Below are positions 12,445 to 23,427 of a stretch of 64,000 nt of DNA, piece by piece (the first letter of the stretch is position 1; each line of letters opens with the position of its first letter). The translations under genes and the position numbers were made by a program. Below the pieces are notes generated by a model, which was not told where the DNA came from, made no database searches, and saw nothing but the letters and a program-made list of their open reading frames with translations. Location: assembly GCF_022539505.1 (NCBI RefSeq), contig NC_061512.1, forward strand, positions 152,751,962 to 152,815,961, given 5' to 3'. Source of the stretch: Lolium rigidum. Taxonomy: Eukaryota > Streptophyta > Magnoliopsida > Poales > Poaceae.

Positions 12445-12546
12445 TCTAGGCTTCTAGATCTACATTGTATAATTTTATGCATTTAAATGTACTATTTTTT
12501 ATATTTTTAAATGCGTTGCAAATCTAAAAATTGGTTGCCCCGGTGG

Positions 12547-12549
12547 GAG
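12547..12549. repeat. CACTA target-site duplication GAG, left
   Basis: Pairs with GAG at 23638-23640, directly outside the perfect terminal inverted repeats. Confidence 0.8.
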
Positions 12550-12620
12550 CACTGGTGGAAAAACAGGCTTCCGGGAAGCCCCATAAGTCGCGAAGGTAAA
12601 GGAACCGCGACTAATGGGGT

Positions 12621-12787
12621 CTTTAGTCGCGGTTCGTGTGGCGAACCGCGACCAAAGCTGGGCCCGGGCGCACGGTGGCCAGGCTGGTGCACGTGGGGGC
12701 TTTAGTCGCGGTTGGCCAGCCCAACCGCGACTAAAGGTGCCCGAAGGCCTTTAGTCGCGGTTGGCCAGGCCAGCCGCGACTAAAGCC
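12621..12787. repeat. 5' subterminal palindrome cluster of the CACTA element
   Basis: Three imperfect palindromes lie at 12621-12657, 12700-12737 and 12748-12787. Each has a TTTAGTCGCGGTT left arm and an AACCGCGACTAAA-type right arm around a short GC spacer. Subterminal repeats of this sort are the binding sites of TNPA-type proteins in known CACTA elements. The last palindrome ends 6 bp before a TATA box. Confidence 0.85.
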
Positions 12788-12793
12788 CCTCCC

Positions 12794-12801
12794 TATATAT
12801 A
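12794..12801 (+). promoter_or_regulatory. TATA box of the CACTA transposase gene
   Basis: TATATATA directly after the third palindrome, about 345 bp before the transposase ATG. A short leader and a probable intron follow. The same palindrome-then-TATA layout recurs at 18164-18331. Confidence 0.6.
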
Positions 12802-13139
12802 CCCATCCAGCAGCCAACACTTAGCCATTTGGAGCCATTCTCTTCACAAACTTCACAAGTGAGTGTTAGGTTTGCTTTTGGTTCCTCTTATGCACATAAG
12901 GTGTTTGATGAAATGCCCCAAGAGCATGAAACAAACATGATATGAAGTGTTGGAGTCACACTTGAGCTTTCTCATTTATTTTTTCCTCCTCGATCGCGGT
13001 TAGCAACTTGAACCTTTGATGTGTCATTGATAAAATATGCATGTGTGTGTAGTTCATTGTTTAATTTATATTGTTTGTAGCTAGTTAGTTTAACAAATGC
13101 ATGATGGTTAATTATATATTTTATATTATAATAATGCAG

Positions 13140-16100
13140 ATGAATCGGCAATGGATGTACGGTAACCGACTCTCCGGCGAGTTCGGTACGGGTTTGAAAG
13201 ATTTCCTCGTAGTGGCTAATGCGAACAAGCGGGGGGTTTTGTTATCTGTCCATGTGTTAAGTGTAAGAATCGGAAGGGTTACTCTTCCTCAAGAGATGTT
13301 CACATGCACCTGCTTCGGCACGGTTTCATGCCAAGCTATAATTGTTGGACCAAGCATGGAGAAAGAGGGGTTATAATGGAAGAAGATGAAGAAGGGGATG
13401 ATTTCAATGATGAAAGCTATCTTTCTCATTTCGGTGATACTTTCATGGAGGATGCTGAAGGTGAAGGGGAAGGTGAAGAAGAGGCACGTGATGATCCCGT
13501 TGATGATCTTGGTCGGACCATTGCTGATGCACGGAGACGCTGCGAAACTGAAAAAGAGAGGGAGAATTTGGATCGCATGTTAGAGGATCACGGGAAGGCG
13601 CTGTACCCGGATGCGATGATGGTCCGAAAAAGCTAGGCTGCACACTTGGATTTGCTGAGATGGAAGGCACGAGGCAGGTGTAGCTGACTCGGCATTTGAA
13701 AACTTGCTGAAAATGTTGAAGAATATGTTTCCAAAGAATAACGAGTTGCCCGCCACTACGTACGAAGCAAAGAAGGTTGTCACGCCCTCTAGGTTTAGAG
13801 GTTACGAAGATACATGCATGCATCAACGACTGCATCCTCTACCGCGGTGAATACGAGAATTTGAATGAATGCCCGGTATGCACTGCATTGCGTTATAAGA
13901 TCGAGGCGATGACCCTGGTGACGATGTTGAGGGCCGAAACCCGGGAAGAGGGTTCCCGCCAAGGTGATGTGGTATGCTCCTATAATACCACGGTTGAAAC
14001 GTCTGTTCGGGAACAAAGAGCATGCCAAGTTGTTGCGATGGCACAAAGAGGACCGTAAGTCGGACGGGGAGTTGAGACACCCCGCGAGATGGAACGCAAT
14101 GGAGAAAGATCGACGGAGAGTTCAAAGATTTTGCAGGTGACGCAAGGAACATAAGATTTGGTCTAAGTACGGATGGCATGAATCCTTTTGGCGAGCGAGC
14201 TCCAGCCATAGCACTGGCCCGTGACTCTATGCATCTACAACCTTCCTCCTTGGTTGTGCATGAAGCGGAAGTTCATTATGATGCCGGTGCTCATCCAAGG
14301 TCCGAAGCAACCCGGCAACGACATCGATGTGTACCTAAGGCCATTAGTTGATGAACTTTTACAGCTGTGGGGCAGACCTGGTGTCCGTGTGTGGGATGAG
14401 CACAAAGAAGAGGAATTTGACCTACGAGCGTTGCTTTTCGTAACCATCAACGATTGGCCTGCTCTTAGTAACCTTTCGGGAGCTGTCAAATAAGGGATAC
14501 AATGCATGCACGCACTTGCTTACATGAGACTGAAAGTGTACATTTGCCAAATTGTAAGAAGAACGTGTACCTTGGGCATCGTCGATTTCTTCAGAAAGGT
14601 CATCCGATAAGAAAGAAAGGCAAGCATTACAACGGCAAGGCGAGATCACCGGCCGAAGCACTGCGGAACACTGCTTAGTGCTGAGGTATTTGATATGGTC
14701 AAGGGTTTGAAAGTCATCTTTGGAAAGGGTCTGGCGGACAATCGGTTCCGAAGGGAGCTAACGGGCACGTAGCCATGTGGAAGAAGAAATCTATATTACA
14801 GGAGCTAGAATATTGGAAAGTCCTAGAAGTCCGCTACGCAATCGACGTGATGCACGTTACGAAGAATATTTGCGTGAACATCCTAAGCTTCTTGGGCGTG
14901 TATGGGAAGTCAAATGATACAAAGGAAGCACGGCGAGGACCGGCAAAGTTTGAAAGACCACTGATGACCTGCATCCGGAGCGGTTTCAAGGTCGTGCCGG
15001 CTACGCTCCGACCAAAGAAGAGAAGGTCATCTTTTTTGAATGCCGAGCGGTATGAAGGTCCCGTCGGGATTCTCGTCCAATATAAAGGGAATAATAAACA
15101 TGGCGGAGAAAAAGTTCCAAAACCTGAAGTCTCACGACTGCCACGTGATTATGACGCAATTGCTTCCGATTGCTTTGAGGGGCTCCTGCCGGAAAAATGT
15201 TCGAGTAGCCATTGTGAAGCTATGTGCATTCCTCAATGCAATCTCTCGAGAAGGTAATCAATCCGGAAGTTCTACCACGGTTACGAACGATGTGATCCAA
15301 TGTCTTGTCGGTTTCGAGTTGGTGTTCCCGCCATCCTTCTTCAATATTATGACGCACCTCCTGGTTCACCTAGTCGATGAGATTTCCATTCTCGGTCCTG
15401 TATTTCTACACAATATGTTCCCCTTCGAGAGGTTCATGGGAGTATTAAAGAAATATGTTCGTAACCGTGCTAGGCCGAGAAGGAAGCATCGCCAAGGGCT
15501 ATGGAAATGAGGAGGTAATTGAGTTTTGTGTTGACTTTGTTCCGACCTTAAGCCGATTGGTCTTCCTCAATCGCGGCACGAGGGAGACTAAGTGGAAAAG
15601 GCACGATCGGAAGGAAATCAATGATATGTATGGACGGCCATTCTCCGACTGAAGCACACCACACGGTTCGACCAATTCCGGCTTGGTGGCTCCGTACTTT
15701 GAGAAACACAAGAATATTTTACGCTCGGACAACCACAGGAAGCTTGAATCCTGGATTAGGAAGGCCCACATGGAGACTTTCGGCGGTTGGTTGAGAAAAC
15801 ATTTAATGAGTGACAATAAGGTTGTAGATCAGTTGTACATGTTGGCCAAGACACCATCTTCGACTATAACGACTTTCCAAGAGTACGAGATAAATGGGAA
15901 TACATTTTACACGATCGCCCAAGATAAAAAGAGCACCAACCAAAACGGTGGTGTCCGCTTTGATGCAGCAACCGAGAATGGGCAAAAGGTCACATATTAT
16001 GGTTACATAGAGGAGATATGGGAACTTGACTATGGACCCTCCTTTAGGGTCCCTTTGTTCCGGTGCAAATGGTTCAAGCTAACGAGGAGGTGGGGTAAAG

Positions 16101-16470
16101 GTGGACCAGCAATACGGAATGACAATGGTGGATTTCAACAATCTTGGTTACCTTGACGAACCATTCGTCCTAGCGAAAGATGTCGCTCGGGTTTTCTATG
16201 TGAAGGACATGAGTAGCAAACCGAGGAAACGGAAAGATAAGAAAACGATCGGTACATCATGCGATGATCCAAAGCGCCACATTGTTCTTTCGGGAAAAGA
16301 AACATCGTGGGAGTGGAGGACAAGACGAGACATGTCGAGAAGATTATAATATGTTTGCTGAAATTCCGCCCTTCAAAGTGAACACCGACCCAAGCATTAA
16401 GTTAAATGATGAGGATGCTCCATGGATACGGCACAATCGTAAGCAAGCGGGGACACAAGGGAAGAAATGA
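13140..16470 (+). pseudogene. CACTA TNP2-type transposase, frameshifted
   Basis: The ATG at 13140 follows an AT-rich stretch ending in TGCAG, as after an intron. The N-terminus (MNRQWMYGNRLSGEF) fits the transposase-associated domain, broken by a frameshift near 13235. After an acidic segment the frame picks up ACINDCILYRGEYENL, then the Transposase_21 core (FVTINDWPALSNLSG near 14430-14475; RYAIDVMHVTKNICVNIL at 14835-14890). Later blocks are LHNMFPFERFMGVLKKY (near 15410) and the C-terminal region around YGYIEEIWELDYGPSFRVP (15990-16060). The stop is at 16468. At least seven frame changes (near 13235, 13635, 13940, 14090, 14490, 15250, 15480) mean no intact transposase. In life it would cut the TIRs together with the second element protein. 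Confidence 0.9.
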
Positions 16471-16588
16471 TGTGTAATAATTTATTGTACCAAACTTTGT
16501 TTAATGAATCATGTGAATTATATTACCCGTGATGTGTTTGGTGTCCATTTTCGAATGAGTCAATTGACTTGAGATAGCACTGATGATA

Positions 16589-16736
16589 CATGAAATTTGG
16601 AGTGACTAAGTCATACTCCTGCATACATGAAATTTGGAGTGACTAAGTCATACTCCTGCATATAGGAAATTTGGAGTGACTAAGTCATACTCCTACATAC
16701 ATGAAATTTGGAGTGATTTAGTCATACTCCTGCCTA
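16589..16736. repeat. 37-bp tandem repeat, four copies
   Basis: Units start at 16589, 16626, 16663 and 16700 with the core ATGAAATTTGGAGTGAC. Units are nearly identical, with scattered substitutions mainly in copies three and four. The array sits between the transposase stop and the 3' end of the convergent minus-strand ORF. Confidence 0.9.
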
Positions 16737-17280
16737 GGCGTATAATATGCATACTCGTAGTCTTCATAGCCGCCGCCATTGTACTGGTAGTCGTCGCCTT
16801 CTAAGTTGCCGGCGTCATCGTCGCTGCTGTCGTCGCTGTCGTCGGGCGGCGCTCGTGGCTCGAGCCGAGGGTAGCGCGGGCGGGGGATATCGCCGGCCGT
16901 GATGTAGTCCATGACGCTCTGCAGAGTCCGGCCGTACCACCATAGCCGACGGCCGGCCTCGTGGAAGTTTCCGGGAGGCAGACCGTCCTCCTCATCACAG
17001 CGAGCGCCCTCTCACGCCGATTGATGAAGAAGGCGTCCCAGGTATGTCTGGTTATCGGGATGCCGGCGGGGATTCATCCGCTGCTCCGGCGTGAGGTCGA
17101 GGTAGTAGTGGTTCGTGATGGCCGCCGGCGCGCGGTACCACGAGGGACGGGAGGGACCGGCACGCCGCCGGCGCTTAGGCTCCGGCCGCGCGGGGACGCG
17201 GTAGCCCGGAGGGCAAGGGTAGTTCGAGCGCAAAGCTCCTCCACCTGCTGGTAGGTTAGAGTGGGTGCGGTGGAAGCCAT
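16718..17280 (-). pseudogene. CACTA accessory ORF, minus strand, frameshifted
   Basis: ATG at 17280 reads MASTAPTLTYQQVEELCA and then shifts frame near 17225. The second piece (17225-17025) contains YPCPPGYRVPARPEPKRRRR and NHYYLDLTPEQRM. After another shift near 17020 the third piece (16912-16718) reads MDYITAGDIPRPRYPRL and ends in an acidic, Tyr-rich tail (DDSDDSSDDD; YEDYEYAYYTPRQEYD). Joined it would be about 185 aa: basic in the middle and acidic at the end. The pieces continue one another across the breaks, which argues for one decayed gene, not chance frames. It is convergent with the transposase gene. I do not recognise the family. Its 5' flank is the GA-rich array 17342-17600. Confidence 0.55.
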
Positions 17281-17341
17281 GAGAGAGTGATGAGAGATTG
17301 TAGAGATGTGATGCTGGCCAAGGCGGGCTACCTATATGTAG

Positions 17342-17600
17342 TGACAAATGGCGGGAAAAATGGGAGCGGGAAGACGGGAGGCGGGAAGAAAGAGGCGGGG
17401 AGAAAGTGGCGGGAAGAAATTGGCGGGAAAAAATTGGCGGGAAGAAAGAGGCCGGAAGAAATTGGCGGGAAACAATTGGCGGGAAGAAAGAGGCGGGAAA
17501 CAATTGGCGGGAAGAAAGAGGCGGGAAGACAGGGAAGAAATGGCGGGAAGACGAGGAGGGAAGAGGGGGTCGGCGGAAAGAGGCGGGAAGAGGGGGCCAA
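17342..17600. repeat. Purine-rich 14-15 bp tandem array
   Basis: About 15 diverged units of the form GGCGGGAAGAAAGA or GGCGGGAAACAATT. The plus strand is nearly pure purine plus C in the GGCGGG core. It lies immediately upstream of the minus-strand accessory ORF. The open frames found on both strands across it are repeat artefacts. Confidence 0.85.
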
Positions 17601-17609
17601 CGAACTTTT

Positions 17610-18135
17610 GAATTGAATTAGTTTTATTTTTATTAATTTTTGACAATTTGTATTTTTAAAATTTTGAATTGAATTAGTTTTATTTTTCTGAATTTTTTGA
17701 TATATTATTTGTATTTTTAAAATTTTGAATTGAATTAGTTTTATTTTTATGAATTTTTTGATATATTATTTGTATTTTTAAAATTTTGAATTGAATTAGT
17801 TTTATTTTTCTGAATTTTTTGATATATTATTTGTATTTTTAAAATTTTAAATTGAATTAGTTTTATTTTTCTGAATTTTTTGATATATTATTTGTATTTT
17901 TAAAATTTTGAATTGAATTAGTTTTATTTTTCTGAATTTTTTGATATATTATTTGTATTTTTAAAATTTTGAATTGAATTAGTTTTATTTTTCTGAATTT
18001 TTTGATATATTATTTGTATTTTTAAGATTTTGAATTGAATTAGTTTTATTTTTACTGTTTTTTTGATATATTATTTGTATTTTAAATAATTTGAAATGTA
18101 TTAGTTTAATTTTCTGAATTTATTGATATATCTCT
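17610..18135. repeat. 61-bp AT-rich tandem array, about nine copies
   Basis: Units begin with (G)AATTGAATTAG at 17610, 17666, 17727, 17788, 17849, 17910, 17971, 18032 and 18093. The period is exactly 61 bp in the middle, with a shortened first unit and a degenerate last unit. Internal units are nearly identical, which indicates recent expansion. The array abuts the internal palindrome cluster. Confidence 0.95.
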
Positions 18136-18163
18136 GAAAAAAGAAAAGAAATTTGAAAATTAG

Positions 18164-18317
18164 CTTTAGTCGCGGTTGGCCTCGCCAACCGCGACTAAAG
18201 GGTATTTTCCGCGGGAAACTTAAAACCGCCGAAAATACCCTTTAGTCGCGGTTGGGGAGGCCAACCGCGACTAAAGTGCCTCTAGTCGCGGTTGGGGACC
18301 CCAACCGCGACTAAAGG
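18164..18317. repeat. Internal palindrome cluster of the CACTA element
   Basis: Three palindromes (18164-18200, 18240-18276, 18281-18317) have the same TTTAGTCGCGGTT arms as the terminal clusters. A separate inverted repeat GGGTATTTTC...GAAAATACCC (18201-18240) lies between the first two. The cluster is followed by a TATA box 8 bp downstream, as in the 5' cluster. Confidence 0.85.
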
Positions 18318-18325
18318 GTCGCCGC

Positions 18326-18331
18326 TATAAA
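18326..18331 (+). promoter_or_regulatory. TATA box of the second CACTA gene
   Basis: TATAAA directly after the internal palindromes. It is followed by a GC-rich leader (18330-18760) and an AT-rich presumed intron up to the ATG at 19323. Confidence 0.55.
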
Positions 18332-19322
18332 TTCGCGCGCGCGCCCCTGGCGGTTCATTCTTCGTTTCTCCGCCCGATCGATCCTCTCCTCCGCCGCGCG
18401 TTCGTCGTCCGCCGCCGCCCGAGTTCGTCGTCGTCGCCGCCGCCACACGCGCGCCCCGATCTCCGCCGCCCCGAGTACGTCATCGTCGCCGCCGCCACAC
18501 GCGCGCCGGCCGTTGCCGCGCGCCACGCACCGCGGGAGAGAGAGAGAGGAGAGGCCGGGCCGCCGCGCCCGCCGGCTACCGCGCCGCGCCCCCCTCGCTC
18601 GTCATCACCGGCGCAGAGAGAGGAGAGGCGCGCGCCAGGGCCGCCGCGCGCCGCCGCCATGCTAGCTCGCCCGCCCGGCGGCGCTCTGCCCGGCGGCGCT
18701 CTGCCGGCCACGCGTGCGGGAGAGAGAGGAGCGCGCAGACGAGCTAGCCCCGGCGCGCGGCCTGCCTTTTTCTTTTCTTTTTTTTTTAGTTTTTTAGTTT
18801 TTTAGTTTTTTACTTTGTTTAACTATATATAAGTTCTTTTAATTAGAAACTAGTAAAAATGAAACTACAACTTTGACTTAATAAAAGTTGAACTAAAATG
18901 GGTACTAAAAAAGAACTAAAACTTTGACTTAATTAAAAACTTTGTTTAAAAAAAACTAAAATTTTGACTTAATAAAAATGAAGTAAAGATTGTTTAAAAA
19001 AAAACTAAAATTTTGACTTAATAAAAATGAAGTAAAGATTGTGTAAAAAAAAAACTAAACACCGCGCGTATACGGAGGGGGCAGCGAGCCCCTCGTCGCC
19101 CCGTCCGTATACGAGCGGTGTTTTTTTTTTGGGTCGAGAGGGCGGCACCACCACGCCTTTTCGCCACCGCCGCCCTTTCGCCACCGCCCTTTCGTCACCG
19201 ACTCCGACTCCGCGCGCACCCCTTCCTCGCCCCCTCCTTTTGGCACCGCCCTTTCGCCACCGCCACCGCCCCCTTCTTCACTTAATTAATTTGTTTTGAC
19301 TACATGTTTTCAGGACTGACAT
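18332..19322 (+). other. Leader and presumed intron of the second CACTA gene
   Basis: A very GC-rich, low-complexity stretch (18340-18760, CCGCCG and GCGCG runs) is followed by T- and A-rich sequence with a repeated 49-bp unit around 18912-19060. A second C-rich block lies at 19135-19275. No convincing coding frame; opposite-strand frames here are GC artefacts. Confidence 0.45.
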
Positions 19323-22230
19323 ATGGCGGACGATAGAGGTGACCCGATTCTGGACAACTATGATCCGGTCGCTGAAGACCATATCTTCGGCATCATAAAA
19401 GGCGATATTCCTTTTGTGCCGACCGGAGAAGAAGAAGATGATATCTCTTCTTATCTGAACCTTGAGGGTGAAGATGAAGGGCGCTGTCAGCAAGATGGTG
19501 CGGAAGAAACGTCGATAAACGACGATCTTCGGTTGGAAGTAGCAACCACCTCCGGCGCCGAGGTATATATATATACATATTGAGCGTCTGGTGATACAAT
19601 AACTGATTTGAATAAATGTGTGTGTACTAACGCGCGCGACTCTCTTTCTTATTTTAGCCCTCGGCCGGATCGTCGAAAAAATCGAGTACGCCGTCGTCAA
19701 AGCGTGGCGCAACCAAGACGATGAAACCAGGAGAAACATGCACCATCGATGTTGTCGACGAAGAAACCGGCGAGGCAGCTGGAGCCCAGCAAGAACGCCA
19801 CCAAGTTTGTCGGCCAATGCGGAGCCGTTGTTAGAGACAACGTCTCGATCACCCGCCGGGAGTGGAATGAGCCAAAGAAGGCACGTGTTGGTTTCACTTT
19901 TGTCGAACGAGAGAGAAAAAAAGATTGCTTCAACAAGCTTATGGAACATTTCGTTCTACCTCCGGAATACCGCAAATACGATGAGGAGGGTAACAAGATT
20001 GCGGAAAACAAGAAGAGGCGCAAGCTAGTCAAACGAGTTCGCTCTTTCTAGGATGGCCAACGCATTCCGGAAATACAAGCAAAATCTAGCCCATGACTTT
20101 GTCAACCAGGGCAAGACTCCGGATTTCAAAGGACAATATGAGAAACTGCAACATGATTGGCCAGAATTTGTGAAGCAAAAGAAATCGGAGCAGTTCCTTG
20201 AACTATCGAAAAAAAATAAGGAAAATGCGGCCAAGAAGGAGTACAATCATAAAATGGGGCCGGGAGGGTATCGCTTTTGGCAGCCTAAGTGGGAGAAGAT
20301 GGAGAACGAGGCGAGGGCGCGAGGAATCCGTCCGAGTACGGAGGATGGGACCCAAGGGCCAAAAGCTGGTGGTACGGGCATGGGGGATCGCTGAACCCGG
20401 AGACGGGGAGTGTGTTTACCGGGGCAAAATAATTACACCCACCCAAAACCTTATTGAGGCAATGAGGGATGCTCAAGAGGGAGGATCAGGTTCAACGAGA
20501 GAGAACGACGCCACGAAAAAAGCCCTCGGGAATCCTGAACACGGAGGACGTGTACGAGGCATGCCCGGGGACATTTCGTGGAAACTAGGGTTCCCCGGAA
20601 AGATGACCCGTACGGTTACTGAAGCCGTAAGAGAAAGATGGATCGGGATGCGAGATGTTGTGGCGAAGTTGGTAACGGAAATGGATGTGATGAAGAAAAC
20701 CGTGAGTGTACTAGTCGCCGAAAGAGATGCAGCTCGGGCGCAGCATGAAGATCATCCAATGGATCTCGGAAGCCGGCAGCGGAGAAGAAGCGGCGTGGCT
20801 TCCACGGAGGCCTCACCGGCTGGTGCACCGACGATCGAAATTACTGCACCGGAGCCTCGGCTGGTGGTCGAGGTTATTGCACCGGAGCCTCCTCGCTACC
20901 CCGTGGACGATATAAAGGAGATGAAAGCATGTCATCTGTATTATCCTATCGGGAACATGTCCATGAAGGTAGCCATCGGCAGTGCTTTACCACCTGGAGC
21001 ACTCCACCACAACAACCCCATTCAAGATGGCTATGCTCGTGTCACGGTGGAGGAGATAGTCCAAGGGTTTGAGGACACTGGACATTGACATTGCTACACC
21101 CGAAGGGGTGAAAAGACTTGGAGATGTCAAGCGCCAGTTCATTCTATGGCGGAAGAAATTTATCAAGTTTCCGGGCGAGGCGCCAACAAGTCCACCCCGT
21201 ACGGTGGTGGTGGTGGCGGTGGCGGTGACGGTGGCGGTGGCGGTGGCGGTGACGGTGGCGGTGGCGGTGACGGTGGCGGTGGTGCTTCACCTAATACACC
21301 TCATTCACGTCCGCCGACGCCGCCCCCGAGTCCTCGTCCGGCGGGTGATCGGACACCGGTACCGCCCCCAATCCACCTCCGGCGAAGAAGCGAAGCGGTC
21401 CTTGGTTATTAACCCGGACCCTTACGTACCTAAGAAAACAAAGGTACCGGAGGTATCATCGAAGCCTCTCCCCGGGAGGTCTTGGGAAAGTAGTGCCGAG
21501 GAAGTCGAGGCGGGCGCGGCTGCTGATTTAGAGAAATGGAAGGCAAGCGTCCGAGAAGAAAATAGAGGGCGAGCCCAAGCCGGTATATTCGACAAGGAAA
21601 AGCAGTGGGCTAAGTCATTTTTGAACACACCGTCCCAAGCCGCGAAGAATCTGCCGACGACTATTTACGTGAACTTCGTAGGCAAGCACTCGCGTTCAAG
21701 AACAGGAAAGAGTTGGCGGAGAAGCAAAGGGGAAAGAAGTTGCCCAGCTCGGGAAACAAAGTAAACAATCGATCGCCCCGCTCATAGTGCAAGCCGCCGG
21801 TCCGGATGCCCCCGATATCATAGCAGCTGCGGCAGCACATGGATTGATCGTAGAAAGTGCCGAGAAAACAAGCGGCCGACTTAGGTATCACTCTTCGTGC
21901 GGTGTTAGGCCTTGATGAGGCGCCAATGAAGGACGTAGTATTTACATATGTGAAGAATGGCCCTCTCATCGAGCCTGCGCAGGAAGAGGATCTACCTCGA
22001 CAAATGAAAGGTCTGCTAAATTGGTACAAGGCTTACATAAAACATGAAAACGCCAAAGACTATATCTATGCGGAAGTTAAATATGAGCATCACTTCAAAC
22101 GTTACTGGGTACAAATTCCTCTGAGTGAATTGTTCCAGCTGTTCAATCTGCGCGACCTCGACAAATCTATCATCGGTTGCTACGTTCGTAAGTGATTTAT
22201 TAATTTCTACCCCATCTCGTTCATTGCCCG

Positions 22231-22283
<53 letters not shown>

Positions 22284-23150
22284 CCTAACTATCTTGTTGT
22301 GTACGCTATATATTATGCAGAATGAAGAAGCGGGAAATGCGAATAAGGAACATCCGGTTCATTGACCCACACATCGTTAATTCATATGTGTTAGAACACC
22401 ACCCCGCCGACGTGGAGGAAGACCTGTGGCGGTTTATTAGAAAACAGCAACGAAAAAGTGATATTCTATTTCCTTACCATTTTGGGTGAGTGTTTCTGTC
22501 TTGAGCACATTCTCTTTTGTTTACTCCATGCATGGTATGTGGCTAATCGATGAGTTATGCATGATTGTGCATGTATCGTGTCCGCGAGGTTCCACTCGGA
22601 TTCTTATGGTAATTAAAGTTCAGACCTCCTCGGTTCTCGTCCACGACTCTCTGAATATGGATCCGGCGCTTTGGGGCGACATGAGAAAAATGATGCAAAA
22701 GTAATTATTTTCATTCATTTGCGCTCTATATCGATCGGCCTATTTCGTTCATCATTTCCTAATATCAAGTAACTAATTAATAACTCTCTTGTTTATTTAA
22801 TTTTCTTTGCCTCGTAGGGTTTGGAGACGGTTCGTAGATACCAAGGTCGGTGAATTCAAAAAAGAGCTACATTTTAAAATGACAGTGCCGACGACTGGGG
22901 ATACTCAGCCACCGGGGACCAATCTATGTGGATACTATGTTTGTGAGAGGATCCGGAGATACTGCAATGAGCGGGACCAGACGTGTGAGAACAACATCCT
23001 GAGGAATAACCTCCGGAAGACGCTTAGTCCAGAAGCTCGCTTCCGACCACTTCAAGAGGAACTAGCTGGATGGTTGGCGAGGAAGTCATCGATCCTAGAG
23101 GAGAACACTATTACGATGACGTAGATCTTTATAGGCACCGGAATTTGTAA
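19323..23150 (+). pseudogene. CACTA second protein with C-terminal Ulp1-like (C48) protease
   Basis: Exon 1 (ATG 19323 to about 19561) encodes an acidic N-terminus (MADDRGDPILDNYDP) and ends at GTATAT. Downstream blocks, in shifting frames, are a basic Ser/Lys segment (19660-19745), KFVGQCGAVVRDNVSITRRE (19803-19865), a coiled KYKQNLAHDFVNQGKTPDF region (to about 20390), a helical region (20400-21090) and a Gly/Pro linker (21190-21390). The C-terminus is spread over exons at 21857-22195, about 22320-22488, 22590-22703 and 22818-23150. It shows the C48 triad: His in FHW (22592-22594, with an extra C directly after it), Asp in LVHDSLNMD (about 22640-22660) and Cys in GTNLCGYYVCE (22918-22950). 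Several frameshifts and the extra base make it nonfunctional as read. Ulp1-type domains in plant transposons may process SUMO-like partners; that role is inference. Confidence 0.8.
22233..22281. repeat. (TA)n microsatellite
   Basis: About 24 uninterrupted TA units inside an intron of the second CACTA gene, just after the exon ending at 22190. Confidence 0.95.
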
Positions 23151-23427
23151 CTAACTTGTTCAAAATTGTATATGGTCATCCGATATTGAATATATATTGT
23201 ATATGGTCATCCGATATTGAATATATATTGTATATTACTCTTGAATTCTTTTTGGTTCTAATTTCAAATTTGTTTGAAATTGTACATTCATATGCATGTA
23301 TGTATACAGTACCGTAGAATATGTGAAACTCCTTCAAAATTAAAACCCAAAAGAAATAAAATAATACAAATTAAAAAGAAACCAGATTTAGGGGGAGGGG
23401 GGGGCTAAACCCTAAACCCTGCGGAGG

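Noticed and set aside
11859..12482. 207-aa minus-strand frame opposite the 167-aa ORF
   Set aside because: It is the mirror of a GC-rich coding region, Ser/Ala-rich without structure; no promoter on that strand.
17287..17646. Lys/Gly- and Phe/Pro-rich frames over the GA-rich array
   Set aside because: Repeat translation products of the 14-15 bp array.
12701..18317. Palindromes with short spacers considered as a CRISPR array
   Set aside because: They are inverted, not direct, repeats with unequal spacing, in a plant CACTA transposon; they fit subterminal protein-binding repeats.
21146..21412. Gly-rich protein frame (Gly/Asp repeats)
   Set aside because: It is part of the linker of the second CACTA protein, driven by a GGTGGC-type simple repeat, not a separate gene.
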